Assembly: GCF_900060185.1 (NCBI RefSeq) | Contig: NZ_FIZY01000047.1 | Coordinates: 1 to 39,261 of the forward strand | DNA: 39,261 nt | Origin: Grimontia marina | GTDB taxonomy: Bacteria; Pseudomonadota; Gammaproteobacteria; Enterobacterales; Vibrionaceae | Direction of reading: 5' to 3' | In this document: piece after piece, positions 24,260-32,682 of the stretch | How positions within the stretch are numbered: the stretch's first letter is position 1 | How the letters are laid out: each line of letters starts with the position of its first letter | Position numbers and translations under genes: made by a program | Notes under the pieces: model-generated | Seen by the model: only the letters and a program-made list of their open reading frames with translations | Told to the model about the DNA's origin: nothing | Databases searched by the model: none

Positions 24260-25719
24260 GTGTGGTGCGAAGGAAGAGTCTTCTTCGCACCACTTTTTTT
24301 TGCCAGTGCGAAAGCCATACCTTTGAAGATAAAAATGTGAGCAGGCATCATGACGAACCAATAAAGCAAGCCCCTGAAACCCGCAGGGTGCCACCAAGCG
24401 CGGATATCCACCAAACGCGTTTCGCCCAAATTTATCACGGTAAACTCCAGACGTCCTAGTCCCGGTGCTTTCATGCCAAACAGCAGAGAAAGGTGTTCAT
24501 TCGGAACGCAGTGAATCACTTTCCAGCTATCAATATAGTCGCCTGCTTGAAGGGATATTCTTTGCGGTCGACGTTTGTTTAGCGCATTTCCACCAATAGC
24601 AGCGTCCATATAAGCCCGGATTCTCCAAAGCCAATTCCCAAAGAAATAACCTTCATCACCACCAACTTTTTGTATGTTCGACCAGAGCGATTCCGCAGTG
24701 GCATCGGTTTCCACAGTGAAGCCAGCATGTTTGGGGTAGTAGCCATAATTTCGGTGCCAGCGAGCGATGGCATCGGGGTCAAAACCCCAAATATCATTTT
24801 TTACGACATCACATTCATTGCTGAGTGCGGATTCAACGGCTTTTTCAAAACCGAGCTGTGGTACGGGAATCAGAGTGCTTATGTCTTTGCCTGAAGGGAG
24901 CAAGTCATAGCGCAGTCCATCAATTAGTGCGCTGGCAATAGACTTGGGGACTGTCGTGACAAGCGTTAGCCACATTGAGGAAATCTTGGGTGTCAGCAAG
25001 GGTATTTTAATGATGAAAATACGCTTGTTGATAATTCGGGCGAAACGGCGCATTTGGTCTTCATAACTCATCACTTCGGGGCCGCTGACATCAAAAACCG
25101 GCGATCCTTCGATGGGCACTTCAATGAGTTTAGTGAGGTAGCCAACCATGGTATAGAGCGCAATCGGGCTGGATTTTGAGCGGACCCAGACTGGCGTTGT
25201 AATTACAGGAAGGTGGGAGACGATATCCCGCATCACTTCGAATGCCGCAGAGCCACTACCAATGATAATGCTAGCGCGCAGCTCGATCACTTGCTTGCCG
25301 CAATCGCGTAGGATGTTCCCCGTCACTTTTCTGGCTGCGAGGTGAGTAGAAGTGACATTGTTGGGCTGGGTCGCGCCCAGATAGATGAGCCGGGAAACCT
25401 GACTTTTTGCTATCTGATTCGAAACATGGCGCGCCATGTTGAGCTCATATTGATAGAAATCTGGGCCTGATGCCATGCCATGAACCAGATAAAAAACCTC
25501 TGATACACCTTCAAGGAGATCGTAAAGATTACCTTCATCCTTCAGGTCGACTTCGGCAAGCGTTATGTTGGGATGCGAGTACCAACTGTGATGTTTTAGC
25601 GTTTCAATTGAGCGACTGCTTGCCACAACCTGATAGCCCAATGCTAAAAGGTTTGGCACTAAATGACTGCCCACATAGCCCGTTGCGCCGATCACTAGAA
25701 TCTTTTTTTGGGGCGTCAT
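24256..25719 (-). CDS. SDR-type NAD(P)-binding protein with DUF2867 domain
   Basis: A 487-residue two-domain protein. Residues 1-300 are an extended/atypical short-chain dehydrogenase with the GATGYVGSHL nucleotide motif (residue 12) and later YQYELNMARHVSNQIAKSQVSRLIYLGA. Residues about 320-480 are DUF2867, a START-like domain that often follows such SDRs, with the GKSWLWRIRAYMD-like region. The hydrophobic end (FRGLLYWFVMMPAHIFIFKGMA) may be a membrane anchor. The last ten codons contain the DUF2913 terminator, overlapping in opposite direction. Substrate unknown; likely a quinone or lipid-related reductase by family. Confidence 0.85.
   Translation of the reverse strand: MTPQKKILVIGATGYVGSHLVPNLLALGYQVVASSRSIETLKHHSWYSHPNITLAEVDLKDEGNLYDLLEGVSEVFYLVHGMASGPDFYQYELNMARHVSNQIAKSQVSRLIYLGATQPNNVTSTHLAARKVTGNILRDCGKQVIELRASIIIGSGSAAFEVMRDIVSHLPVITTPVWVRSKSSPIALYTMVGYLTKLIEVPIEGSPVFDVSGPEVMSYEDQMRRFARIINKRIFIIKIPLLTPKISSMWLTLVTTVPKSIASALIDGLRYDLLPSGKDISTLIPVPQLGFEKAVESALSNECDVVKNDIWGFDPDAIARWHRNYGYYPKHAGFTVETDATAESLWSNIQKVGGDEGYFFGNWLWRIRAYMDAAIGGNALNKRRPQRISLQAGDYIDSWKVIHCVPNEHLSLLFGMKAPGLGRLEFTVINLGETRLVDIRAWWHPAGFRGLLYWFVMMPAHIFIFKGMAFALAKKSGAKKTLPSHHT
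24261..24301 (+). terminator. terminator of bcr-DUF2913, inside the convergent gene's coding end
   Basis: GTGGTGCGAAG and CTTCGCACCAC form a perfect 11-bp stem, with further inner pairing, followed by eight Ts. It begins two bases after the DUF2913 stop and lies fully within the final codons (Lys/Lys/Ser tail) of the minus-strand SDR gene. Confidence 0.9.
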
Positions 25720-26112
25720 ATTTTGAATCTCATCGCAAACTGCTTCATTTCTATTGAGCGATCTCTGATGGTGGATTGCTTGTATTCTTTGTCATTATCG
25801 AAGATCTTCACCGCGTTAAGCTTATTGAGAAAGAAGACAATTTAGAGAGCAAAAGCGTGACGGTCCGTTGTCAGCTCCGTGTCAAAGAATTAAGGCTATC
25901 TGAAAAAGAGCTAAAAAACTGTGATTTACCGTGCCTTTAAAGCTGGATATAGCTGCATGAATTGATGGTTAAATAGGCGATTATCATTAATTGTTAAAAT
26001 GTGCTGTTGATTCAAACACCTTTCTTGACGCATAAGATTGCGGTAAATTGCTTCACCTATCACATAATCGCGCGACCTTTTTCGACACTCGTTGGAAAAC
26101 CTAGGGGAAAAA
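25720..26112. other. intergenic region between the SDR gene and the ABC exporter operon
   Basis: About 390 bases without a supported gene. It separates divergently transcribed units, so it must hold both promoters. AT-rich stretches near 25990-26010 are candidates for the exporter promoter. I saw no clear binding-site repeat, small RNA or mobile sequence. Confidence 0.5.
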
Positions 26113-26784
26113 ATGCTAGAGCTGGTTGGACTTTGCAAAGGCTATCTTGATGGAGGGGAATTCCATCCAGTTTTGCAAGGGGCAGAGCTATCCTTGGCTA
26201 AGCATGACCAAGTCGCGCTGATGGGGGAAAGTGGCTCGGGAAAAAGTACGCTGCTTAACCTGATTGGCGGCCTGGATAATCCTGATTCCGGTGAAATTAT
26301 TGTCTCGGGCACGCCTATTCACGAACTGAAAGAGCGCGATCGTACGCGTTTTCGCCGCCATAACATTGGTATGGTTTTCCAGCAGTTTAACCTTCTCCCT
26401 ACACTCACCATTGCAGACAATATTCGTTTTTGCCGTCAACTCAAAGGTCTCCACGATGATGATGGTCTGTGGCGACAAATTCTCTCCGCGCTAGACTTAA
26501 TGCCACTGCTGGGTAGATACCCCGAAGAGGTGTCAGGTGGACAGCAGCAGCGTGCTGCCATCGCCCGTTCCCTCTATATGGAGCCTAAGATCCTGTTGGC
26601 GGACGAACCAACTGGCAGTTTGGATGAACGTAATGCAGATGCGGTAATGCGTCTTCTGACCACACTCACTCAATCGCTCGATTGCGCGCTTCTGGTCGTC
26701 ACGCACAGTGAAAAAGTCGCGGATTATCTCGGCCAGCGAGTGACGCTACAAGGGGGCGTTCTGAATGTACGTACCCGTAGCTAA
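26113..26784 (+). CDS. LolD-type ABC exporter ATPase (AttE-like)
   Basis: A 223-residue ATPase of the LolD/MacB class. Walker A is GESGSGKSTLLN (about residue 38), the Q-loop GMVFQQFNLLPTLT is the class signature, ABC signature VSGGQQQRAAIARSL (about 140) and Walker B ILLADEPTGSL. I choose the ATG at 26113 because AGGGGAAAAA precedes it; 26092 is the alternative in-frame start. It overlaps the permease by 20 bases, so the two are translationally coupled. With an FtsX permease and an AttH-like protein next, it belongs to an AttEFGH-type exporter rather than the essential LolCDE. Confidence 0.88.
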   Translation: MLELVGLCKGYLDGGEFHPVLQGAELSLAKHDQVALMGESGSGKSTLLNLIGGLDNPDSGEIIVSGTPIHELKERDRTRFRRHNIGMVFQQFNLLPTLTIADNIRFCRQLKGLHDDDGLWRQILSALDLMPLLGRYPEEVSGGQQQRAAIARSLYMEPKILLADEPTGSLDERNADAVMRLLTTLTQSLDCALLVVTHSEKVADYLGQRVTLQGGVLNVRTRS

Positions 26785-29224
26785 AGCGCTATTCGGTCAC
26801 TACCGCCGGCATCCGTTTCAGGTTCTACTTGTCTGGTTGGGGCTAACACTTGGGGTGGCTTTGTTGGTCGGAGTGATGTCGATCAATCAACACGCGCAAG
26901 ACAGTTACCAAAAAGGCGCCAGCTTATTTACTAATCCGTTTCCTTACGTGTTGCATCATCGTGAACGAGGAAAACGGATTGATGAACCACTCTATATTTC
27001 TATGCGACGTGCAGGTTTCAACCAGTGCGTACCCGTCGATATCTACCGAACCTCAACTCAAGATGGCCATGATATACAGCTAATGGGTGTTGATACCGTC
27101 GCTATGTTTGCTTTCAACGTAGCAAACCCAGATTCAGTGGCGGCAGAACAACCATTGCGAGATGGATTTTCCACTCAGTGGGTCAGTACCGAGTTTGCTA
27201 ACCACCTTGGATGGGTTGATGGACAAAAAATCCGCCTTGAAGAAGGTGAGGAAATTGGCCCAATCAAATTGGTAGAGGGTGGTCAGATTGGCTCTGGCAC
27301 CCGTATTTTCGGTGACATGTCCGTTATCCGTGGTTTGTCAGACCATGATGGTTTCAAACTGATCTACTGTGGTGCGATGGACAAAGACGAGCGAAACGCA
27401 TTGCGCGCTGCTCTCCCGCCCACTATTACATTGTCCAGAACCGAAACAGCACAGCTTGGTCCTTTAACGCGAGCTTTTCATTTAAACCTGTTTGCGATGG
27501 GGTTGCTCGCTTTTGTTGTGGGTCTGTTTATTTTCTACCAGGCAATTTCACTTTCTATGGCTCAGCGCCAGCCACTGGTGGGCTTGATGCGCGAATTGGG
27601 TGTTGGCAGGAAATCGCTAGCGTGGGTCGTCAGCCTGGAAATGCTGGTTTGGCTCTTTATGGGCTTGGTTGGCGGTAACATAGCTGGACTTGTGCTGGCT
27701 CAGAAACTGATGCCAAAGGTGGCGACGACGCTCAGTGATCTGTACGGCGCTAATGTGGATCTGACTTTGCATTGGCAGTGGGAGTGGGGCTTCTATAGTT
27801 TCCTTTTAGGTGTATGCGGTTTTGCATTGGCATCAGGCTGGCCATTGTACCGACTGCTGACGACTCCTCCTGCACGTCTATCAAAACGTATGTCTCTGGT
27901 TCGCTTCTCCGGGCACGAATTTAGCTGGCAAGCTATTGTGGCTTCGTTGTTCATCATTGTTGCCTTGCTGGTTTACAGTGCGCCCCAAAGTCAGGCTCAA
28001 GGTTTTACACTCATTGCGTTGATCCTCATCAGCGGTGGTTTACTGTTGCCGTTTATGATGTGGAAATGCTTCCTGTTGCTTTCAGACAAAATAAAAATAG
28101 CGAGATTACGGTGGTTCCTTTCGGATGCATCCGCCAGCCTGAGTTACCGTGGTATTGCTGCTATGGCATTTATGATGGCAATAGCCACCAACATTGGTAT
28201 GGAAACCATGGTGGGGAGCTTTAGGACAACGACGGAAAGCTGGTTACAGCAAAGACTGGCGGCAGATATCTATGTGAAGCCTGAAAAAGCGGTAGCCCAG
28301 CAGTTGTCAGACTGGCTCGAGGAGAAAGACGAAGTCAAACGCAGCCTGGTTCAATGGCGACATGAAATTGATACAGCCCAAGGTATTGTTGAAATTCACA
28401 GCATTGGCACCAGTGCAGAAGAGCGGGAAGCATTAGCGATTAAAGTCGCTGCACCGGATTACTGGAGCCGACTCCATCAGGGCAAGTCCATGATGTTGAG
28501 TGAGTCACTGGCGCTTAAATTTGATGCTCAACCAGGAGACAGCATTGCGCTGCCAGCCCCTTTTGGTGAAGGCTGGAAAGTGGCGGGCATCTACTTTGAT
28601 TATGGCAACCCCTACAGTCAGGTCATCATTTCTAACCGTTCATCGTTAATTCCTTGGATGCAGGATTCTGGGCGCGTTGGAGTAGCTGCACTCTTTAATG
28701 ATGGGGCGGATGAAAGCGTTCTTGTTGAAGAAATGCGCAATCAATTCAATTTACAGGAAACACAAGTCAGTAACCAAAGGGATATTCTCGCTACAGCGAT
28801 GCGGATTTTCGACCGCACCTTCCTGGTGACAGATACACTTTGTACCCTGACCTTAATGATCGCAATTTGTGGTTTATTCTTCTCGACGTTGGCGACCGAG
28901 TTATCTCGTCAGCGCCAATATGCCTTGTTGCGCTACATGGGGATTTCAGGTAGGGAATTGGCATTTCTTGGTGGCGGGCAGCTAATGCTGATTGGCCTGT
29001 TCTCAGCACTCTTTGCCTTACCATTAGGCCTCATCATTGCGGAAGTATTGATTAACATCGTACTGAAATACTCGTTTGGGTGGACCATGTCTGTGTCGTA
29101 TTTCCCAACCAGCTATCTGATAACCTTAGGTGGCTCTTTACTGACATTGCTGCTGGCAGGCTGTTGGCCTGTATGGCGCCTGATCAAACGCTCCGCGATC
29201 TTGTCTTTGCGGGAGGCGCAGTAA
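26765..29224 (+). CDS. ABC exporter permease with two FtsX domains (AttF/G-like)
   Basis: An 819-residue inner-membrane protein. It has an N-terminal hydrophobic segment (VLLVWLGLTLGVALLVGVM near residue 25), a large extracytoplasmic domain, a three-segment FtsX domain (about 235-360), a central pair of hydrophobic segments, another long extracytoplasmic part with a second MacB-PCD-like domain and a final FtsX triplet (about 690-815). This fused layout equals two AttF/AttG-like permeases in one chain. It overlaps the ATPase start by 20 bases and its stop codon overlaps the AttH gene start (TAATG). It probably transfers energy to release lipid or lipoprotein cargo. Confidence 0.88.
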   Translation: MYVPVAKALFGHYRRHPFQVLLVWLGLTLGVALLVGVMSINQHAQDSYQKGASLFTNPFPYVLHHRERGKRIDEPLYISMRRAGFNQCVPVDIYRTSTQDGHDIQLMGVDTVAMFAFNVANPDSVAAEQPLRDGFSTQWVSTEFANHLGWVDGQKIRLEEGEEIGPIKLVEGGQIGSGTRIFGDMSVIRGLSDHDGFKLIYCGAMDKDERNALRAALPPTITLSRTETAQLGPLTRAFHLNLFAMGLLAFVVGLFIFYQAISLSMAQRQPLVGLMRELGVGRKSLAWVVSLEMLVWLFMGLVGGNIAGLVLAQKLMPKVATTLSDLYGANVDLTLHWQWEWGFYSFLLGVCGFALASGWPLYRLLTTPPARLSKRMSLVRFSGHEFSWQAIVASLFIIVALLVYSAPQSQAQGFTLIALILISGGLLLPFMMWKCFLLLSDKIKIARLRWFLSDASASLSYRGIAAMAFMMAIATNIGMETMVGSFRTTTESWLQQRLAADIYVKPEKAVAQQLSDWLEEKDEVKRSLVQWRHEIDTAQGIVEIHSIGTSAEEREALAIKVAAPDYWSRLHQGKSMMLSESLALKFDAQPGDSIALPAPFGEGWKVAGIYFDYGNPYSQVIISNRSSLIPWMQDSGRVGVAALFNDGADESVLVEEMRNQFNLQETQVSNQRDILATAMRIFDRTFLVTDTLCTLTLMIAICGLFFSTLATELSRQRQYALLRYMGISGRELAFLGGGQLMLIGLFSALFALPLGLIIAEVLINIVLKYSFGWTMSVSYFPTSYLITLGGSLLTLLLAGCWPVWRLIKRSAILSLREAQ

Positions 29225-30339
29225 TGCGTGAGCAAAAACCGCAATCATTTATGCTGACGGTGATTGGTTGGAGCTTGGCTGTATTATCATGTTTATTGGC
29301 CCTTTTTGGCTCTCTGCTTTTAAAAGATGCGCCGCCAGACAGAACCGCTGTCGCTGCATTGGTTGCAGCCAATGCCGATGATTTTTCCAAGGTCATTCCC
29401 GGGAGAGACATCCAATTTCCTAAAGATTATGGGTCACACGATGATTTCCGTCAGGAATGGTGGTATGTCACGGGGAATTTACAAGACGAAGCAGGTAACC
29501 AATATGGTGTTCAATGGACACTGTTCCGATCTGCAATTTCGTCTGAAAATGGGCAGGGCTGGAACAATAACCAGATATTTATGGCTCATGCCGTCCTAAC
29601 GAGCAAAGATGGCGTTTATGCTTCCGAACGTTTTTCACGTGGTGGAATAGGACAGGCAGGGGTCACCGACAACCCATTCAATGTCTGGCTTGATAACTGG
29701 CAATGGCGCGGTACAAACAAAAAACCTTTTCCCGCGAAATTGCAAGCTTCAGACAAAGACTTCTCGTTCACCTTGAGCATGTCTCAAACCCTGCCAGAAA
29801 TCCTTCAGGGCGAAAATGGCTATAGCCGCAAACACGCGGAAAAAGATGTCGCTTCTTATTACTTCAGTGTGCCTGCTGTCTCGCTGGATGGAACGCTGGA
29901 ATTGGATGGTAAGATTGTTAAAGTTTCCGGGAAGGGATGGGTTGACCGAGAGTGGAGTACCCAAGCCCTGAGTGAAGACCAGTTAGGTTGGGATTGGTTT
30001 TCTATTCAACTCGATGATGGTCGCTCTTTGATGCTGGTACAGGTCCGTGGAGAAGAGACACCTCACCGTTTCGGGTCAATCACTGATGCTGCAGGACATT
30101 CAATAATCCTGAGCAACAGCGACATTGACATGACTCCTATCGCATTCGCGAAAATGCCGACAGGACGACACCTCCCCATTAAGTGGCAAATCAAATTGCC
30201 TTTACACGATATTATGCTGACCACTAAACCCGTCCATGATCAGAATTGGCTTCCTTTTACGTTCCCGTATTGGGAAGGCCCAATACTGGTAAGAGGAACT
30301 GCAACGGGTGTCGGATTTATGGAAGCAACCGGATACTAG
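29224..30339 (+). CDS. AttH/CrtC-type lipocalin-like secreted protein (COG5621)
   Basis: A 371-residue protein. An N-terminal hydrophobic anchor (LTVIGWSLAVLSCLLALFGSLLL, residues about 10-32) precedes a double lipocalin-like AttH domain. The family motif QEWWYVTGNLQDEAGNQYGVQWTLFR lies near 75-100, with GKGWVDREWSTQ about 240 and LGWDWFSIQLDDG after it. The ATG overlaps the permease stop (TAATG), so translation is coupled; an earlier in-frame ATG is inside the permease gene. In the AttEFGH context it is a periplasmic partner of the exporter. The binding partner is unknown. Confidence 0.88.
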   Translation: MREQKPQSFMLTVIGWSLAVLSCLLALFGSLLLKDAPPDRTAVAALVAANADDFSKVIPGRDIQFPKDYGSHDDFRQEWWYVTGNLQDEAGNQYGVQWTLFRSAISSENGQGWNNNQIFMAHAVLTSKDGVYASERFSRGGIGQAGVTDNPFNVWLDNWQWRGTNKKPFPAKLQASDKDFSFTLSMSQTLPEILQGENGYSRKHAEKDVASYYFSVPAVSLDGTLELDGKIVKVSGKGWVDREWSTQALSEDQLGWDWFSIQLDDGRSLMLVQVRGEETPHRFGSITDAAGHSIILSNSDIDMTPIAFAKMPTGRHLPIKWQIKLPLHDIMLTTKPVHDQNWLPFTFPYWEGPILVRGTATGVGFMEATGY

Positions 30340-30509
30340 TTGCCGGTTGCTATTCATCTTGATGCTGTTCAATTTCTGAATCACCCCAGTGATTTGACCT
30401 CTCACATATTGTTCTCTTTCCCCTCAAAGTCTATGGTTAATAAGACTATTAACATAATTGCAACCTTTTGGGTTTTGTCGAAAGGTTCGCGAATACAAGG
30501 CGAGCACAT

Positions 30510-31379
30510 ATGTTCCCCATCATTTTGGGCACCGCTAAGTTTGGTACATATACCAGTCAAGAAGAGAGCTATTCAGTTCTTGATGGCTTTTTGGAAATGG
30601 GCGGGAGGCGAATTGACACCGCCAATAACTATGCGGTCTGGCATCCAGATGGAAAAGGTGGTGAAAGTGAAACAGTGCTGGGGGAGTGGTTAAAAACTAA
30701 GAGCCGTTCCGATGTTGAAGTCATGAGTAAAATCGGGGCCCAATCTGTGGATGGCTTTACTTATGATAAGTTGGACGGACTCTCACCCGGTAATATCATG
30801 CGGTCGATTGATGATTGCCTCTCCCGCCTTCAAACAGACTATATCGACGTGCTATATGCGCATGTAGATGACGAATCAACACCACTTCTCGATACATGGA
30901 GAACACTGTCTTCGTTAGTGGAGCAGGGCACAGTCAAATCTCTTGGTATCTCGAATTACAAAGAACCTAGAGTGCTAGAGTTGGTCGACGTCATCAAGGA
31001 AAATGGACTGGAGCCCTTTCGATATGCTCAGTACCGCTACACCCTGCTATCCCCTAATATAGACGCTAAGTTTGGGCCCCAGATAGTGATGAATGAACAT
31101 CTGTTTGGCGTGCTTAAACACCTCGAGTTTAGACCGGAGATTATTGGATACAGCCCACTTATTGACGGCGCCTATGAACTCTCGCCTGATGAGCTACCCG
31201 AAGATTACGACAATCTGCTCAACGCCATCATGGTGGAAGAATTACAAATACAGGCAGAAGAGAGCCAAACGACGACTTCTGCTTTGGTGTTAAAAACCAT
31301 TGCTGACTACGGCGTGACTCCTGTGACAGCCGCTTCCACAATCCATCGCTTACGAGATAACCTTAAACTTCTGATTTGA
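30510..31379 (+). CDS. aldo/keto reductase family protein
   Basis: A 289-residue TIM-barrel NAD(P)H-dependent reductase. The tetrad is visible: Asp and Tyr in RRIDTANNYAVWHP, Lys in VMSKIGAQ, His in LYAHVDD. It contains the second AKR signature around SRLQTDYIDVLYAHVDD. Start chosen at 30510 (MFPIILGTAKFGT), with AAGG a few bases upstream; 30468 is an alternative. It follows the AttH gene by 170 bases. It most resembles aryl-alcohol dehydrogenase-like AKRs. Substrate unknown. Confidence 0.87.
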   Translation: MFPIILGTAKFGTYTSQEESYSVLDGFLEMGGRRIDTANNYAVWHPDGKGGESETVLGEWLKTKSRSDVEVMSKIGAQSVDGFTYDKLDGLSPGNIMRSIDDCLSRLQTDYIDVLYAHVDDESTPLLDTWRTLSSLVEQGTVKSLGISNYKEPRVLELVDVIKENGLEPFRYAQYRYTLLSPNIDAKFGPQIVMNEHLFGVLKHLEFRPEIIGYSPLIDGAYELSPDELPEDYDNLLNAIMVEELQIQAEESQTTTSALVLKTIADYGVTPVTAASTIHRLRDNLKLLI

Positions 31380-31465
31380 ACCAAGTCGCAAGATGTCTTC
31401 ATCATTCAGTCTGTGCTAATGTGTTGGAAGTGTTGAGTAAAGTAGTCATTTTAGGATTGAAACTG

Positions 31466-31792
31466 ATGATGGTGAAGAAGTTACTTCTGGCTGGCGGTGT
31501 CCTTTTGCTTGGTGCCTGTTCATCTGCACCAGACCCAATGGATGAGCGTATCGAAGCGGCTATTAAGCTCTGTCAAAGCGACAGCGCGAAAGCCTTTTCC
31601 CATACGGTTGATGGTTTACGCGTGATGTGTGATAGCGGTAGCTCTTACATTATCCGTGGTGACATTTCTCTGGAACAAATAGTCGAGATGGACAGGGTAT
31701 ATTGCTCTAGCATGGGTATTCGCGACTTCGTCTCGAATAAGAGCGGCGAAATTAAGCTCGCCTGCAATGATGGCTCTAACTACGTTTTATAA
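31466..31792 (+). CDS. small lipoprotein with two C-x-x-G repeats
   Basis: A lipoprotein of 108 residues. The signal peptide (MMVKKLLLAGGVLLLGAC) ends in the lipobox LGAC, so residue 18 Cys is lipidated. The mature part contains two copies of a roughly 30-residue unit: Cys, then a run, then C-D-S-G-S-S-Y or C-N-D-G-S-N-Y. The first copy runs from LCQSDSAKAF to SSYII and the second from YCSSMGIRDF to SNYVL. The downstream gene has one copy. Two Cys per unit suggest intra-repeat disulfides in the periplasm. ATG at 31466 or 31469. Family unrecognised. Confidence 0.78.
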   Translation: MMVKKLLLAGGVLLLGACSSAPDPMDERIEAAIKLCQSDSAKAFSHTVDGLRVMCDSGSSYIIRGDISLEQIVEMDRVYCSSMGIRDFVSNKSGEIKLACNDGSNYVL

Positions 31793-31804
31793 AGGCAGAT
31801 AGCA

Positions 31805-32041
31805 ATGAAAAAAATACTGATTTCTCTTACCGCAGCCGCACTAATGGCAGGGTGCTCCTCCATTGAAACGGCGGAGTCAATGCCAAACCCAGATCAACGT
31901 GTAGTCGATAGCCGTCTCAATATTTCTTCTGACTTAAACGCGACATACTGTGAAGGTAAAGGCTTCGAGAAATATATGGAACGCGAAAAATACTATACCT
32001 TCACCTGTAAAGATGGAGCTTTCTTCAATATTGCGAAGTAA
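31805..32041 (+). CDS. small lipoprotein with one C-x-x-G repeat
   Basis: A 78-residue lipoprotein. Signal peptide MKKILISLTAAALMAGC with lipobox MAGC at residue 17. The mature protein ends with one unit YCEGKGFEKYM...FTCKDGAFFNI, matching the two units of the upstream lipoprotein, so the pair is paralogous. It starts 12 bases after the upstream stop, and a terminator follows, so the two form a unit. Function unknown. Confidence 0.78.
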   Translation: MKKILISLTAAALMAGCSSIETAESMPNPDQRVVDSRLNISSDLNATYCEGKGFEKYMEREKYYTFTCKDGAFFNIAK

Positions 32042-32070
32042 AAACGCCGATTTTGGATGAGATTATGTGG

Positions 32071-32098
32071 AGCGCTGGGTAAATCCGGCGCTTTTTTG
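32071..32098 (+). terminator. terminator after the lipoprotein pair
   Basis: AGCGC-tgg ... ccg-GCGCT with a short loop and six Ts after it. Located 30 bases after the second lipoprotein stop, and the last clearly chromosomal feature before the accessory block. Confidence 0.7.
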
Positions 32099-32341
32099 TT
32101 TAAGTTAATAAAGACTCACATTTATTCCATCAATAACAGCTGATTGGTATTTTTATTTTTGACTGTTTAATGGGGGTGATTGGGGCTTTCTAAACGGGTA
32201 AATACATTCTTATCTCTATTTCCTTTAATTTTTCGGTGAGGAGTAATAAAAAGTTCCCTCCAAAACTATCCCTCCAAAACGACAGCGATGATCCAGTGGC
32301 ATTGTGCCTTCATCCCTAGAAACGGGTTTTGAGTGACAACG
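32099..32341. other. intergenic boundary region before the prophage remnant
   Basis: About 240 bases without a supported gene, AT-rich. It holds one 12-base direct repeat at 32255 and 32269. It lies between the last chromosomal terminator and the end of the integrase remnant, the place where a prophage attachment site is expected. No core sequence can be assigned without the other end. Confidence 0.45.
32255..32280 (+). repeat. 12-bp direct repeat next to the integrase remnant
   Basis: TCCCTCCAAAAC occurs at 32255-32266 and again at 32269-32280, a 14-base period. It sits just beyond the 3' end of the integrase gene remnant, where attachment-site arm repeats of tyrosine recombinases are found. 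Function not shown. Confidence 0.6.
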
Positions 32342-32460
32342 TCACAATTTTGAAGGCGCTTTGACATAGACATATTCACTCCCACGTTCATCATGGTACT
32401 TGTCTGTCATTTTCCGGCTTTTATGTCCCAGTAACACCTGGGTGTCATAACTGAGGTCGG
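32342..32460 (-). pseudogene. tyrosine integrase, C-terminal remnant
   Basis: A minus-strand frame ending with TGA (32342-32344) encodes YDTQVLLGHKSRKMTDKYHD followed by ERG...KAPSKL. LLGHKS...MTDKY is the C-terminal box of tyrosine recombinases: the His-containing helix and the catalytic Tyr. Only about 35 residues remain; the catalytic N-terminal arginine region is missing. The upstream side runs straight into the excisionase gene in another frame. Confidence 0.78.
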
Positions 32461-32643
32461 CGTAGGTTCGTCCAGCATAAACCGCGCGTCCTGTCTGACC
32501 ATCCATCGACCGCCCACTTTTATCGGAGGCTGATCGATTTGGCGTGTTTTGGCCCAGCGTGACATGGTCGCCGCGGAGTAATGTTCACCAAGGAATACGG
32601 CGGCTGCCCAATCAGACAGCCGGATAAAGTGATAATTGCTCAT
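32407..32643 (-). CDS. phage excisionase (Xis-like), C-terminus altered by deletion
   Basis: A 78-residue protein. Its first 55 residues match Xis-like winged-helix excisionases: IRLSDWAAAVFLGEHYSAAT then MSRWAKTRQIDQPPIKVGGRW. Xis bends DNA and directs the integrase towards excision. GGAGG is 6 bases before the start. The last 18 residues (VMTPRCYWDIKAGK) are integrase DNA read in the wrong frame, so the normal C-terminus and the whole integrase start were deleted together. The DNA-binding part may still fold; no recombinase remains to work with. Confidence 0.75.
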   Translation of the reverse strand: MSNYHFIRLSDWAAAVFLGEHYSAATMSRWAKTRQIDQPPIKVGGRWMVRQDARFMLDEPTPTSVMTPRCYWDIKAGK

Positions 32644-32682
32644 TCGAACCTCCGAAGACGTTCAATCCATTAGAAAGGCGTC

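Noticed and set aside
29080-29223. Upstream 48-codon extension of the AttH-like gene
   Set aside because: It lies within the FtsX permease coding sequence; the TAATG start at 29224 fits the signal anchor better.
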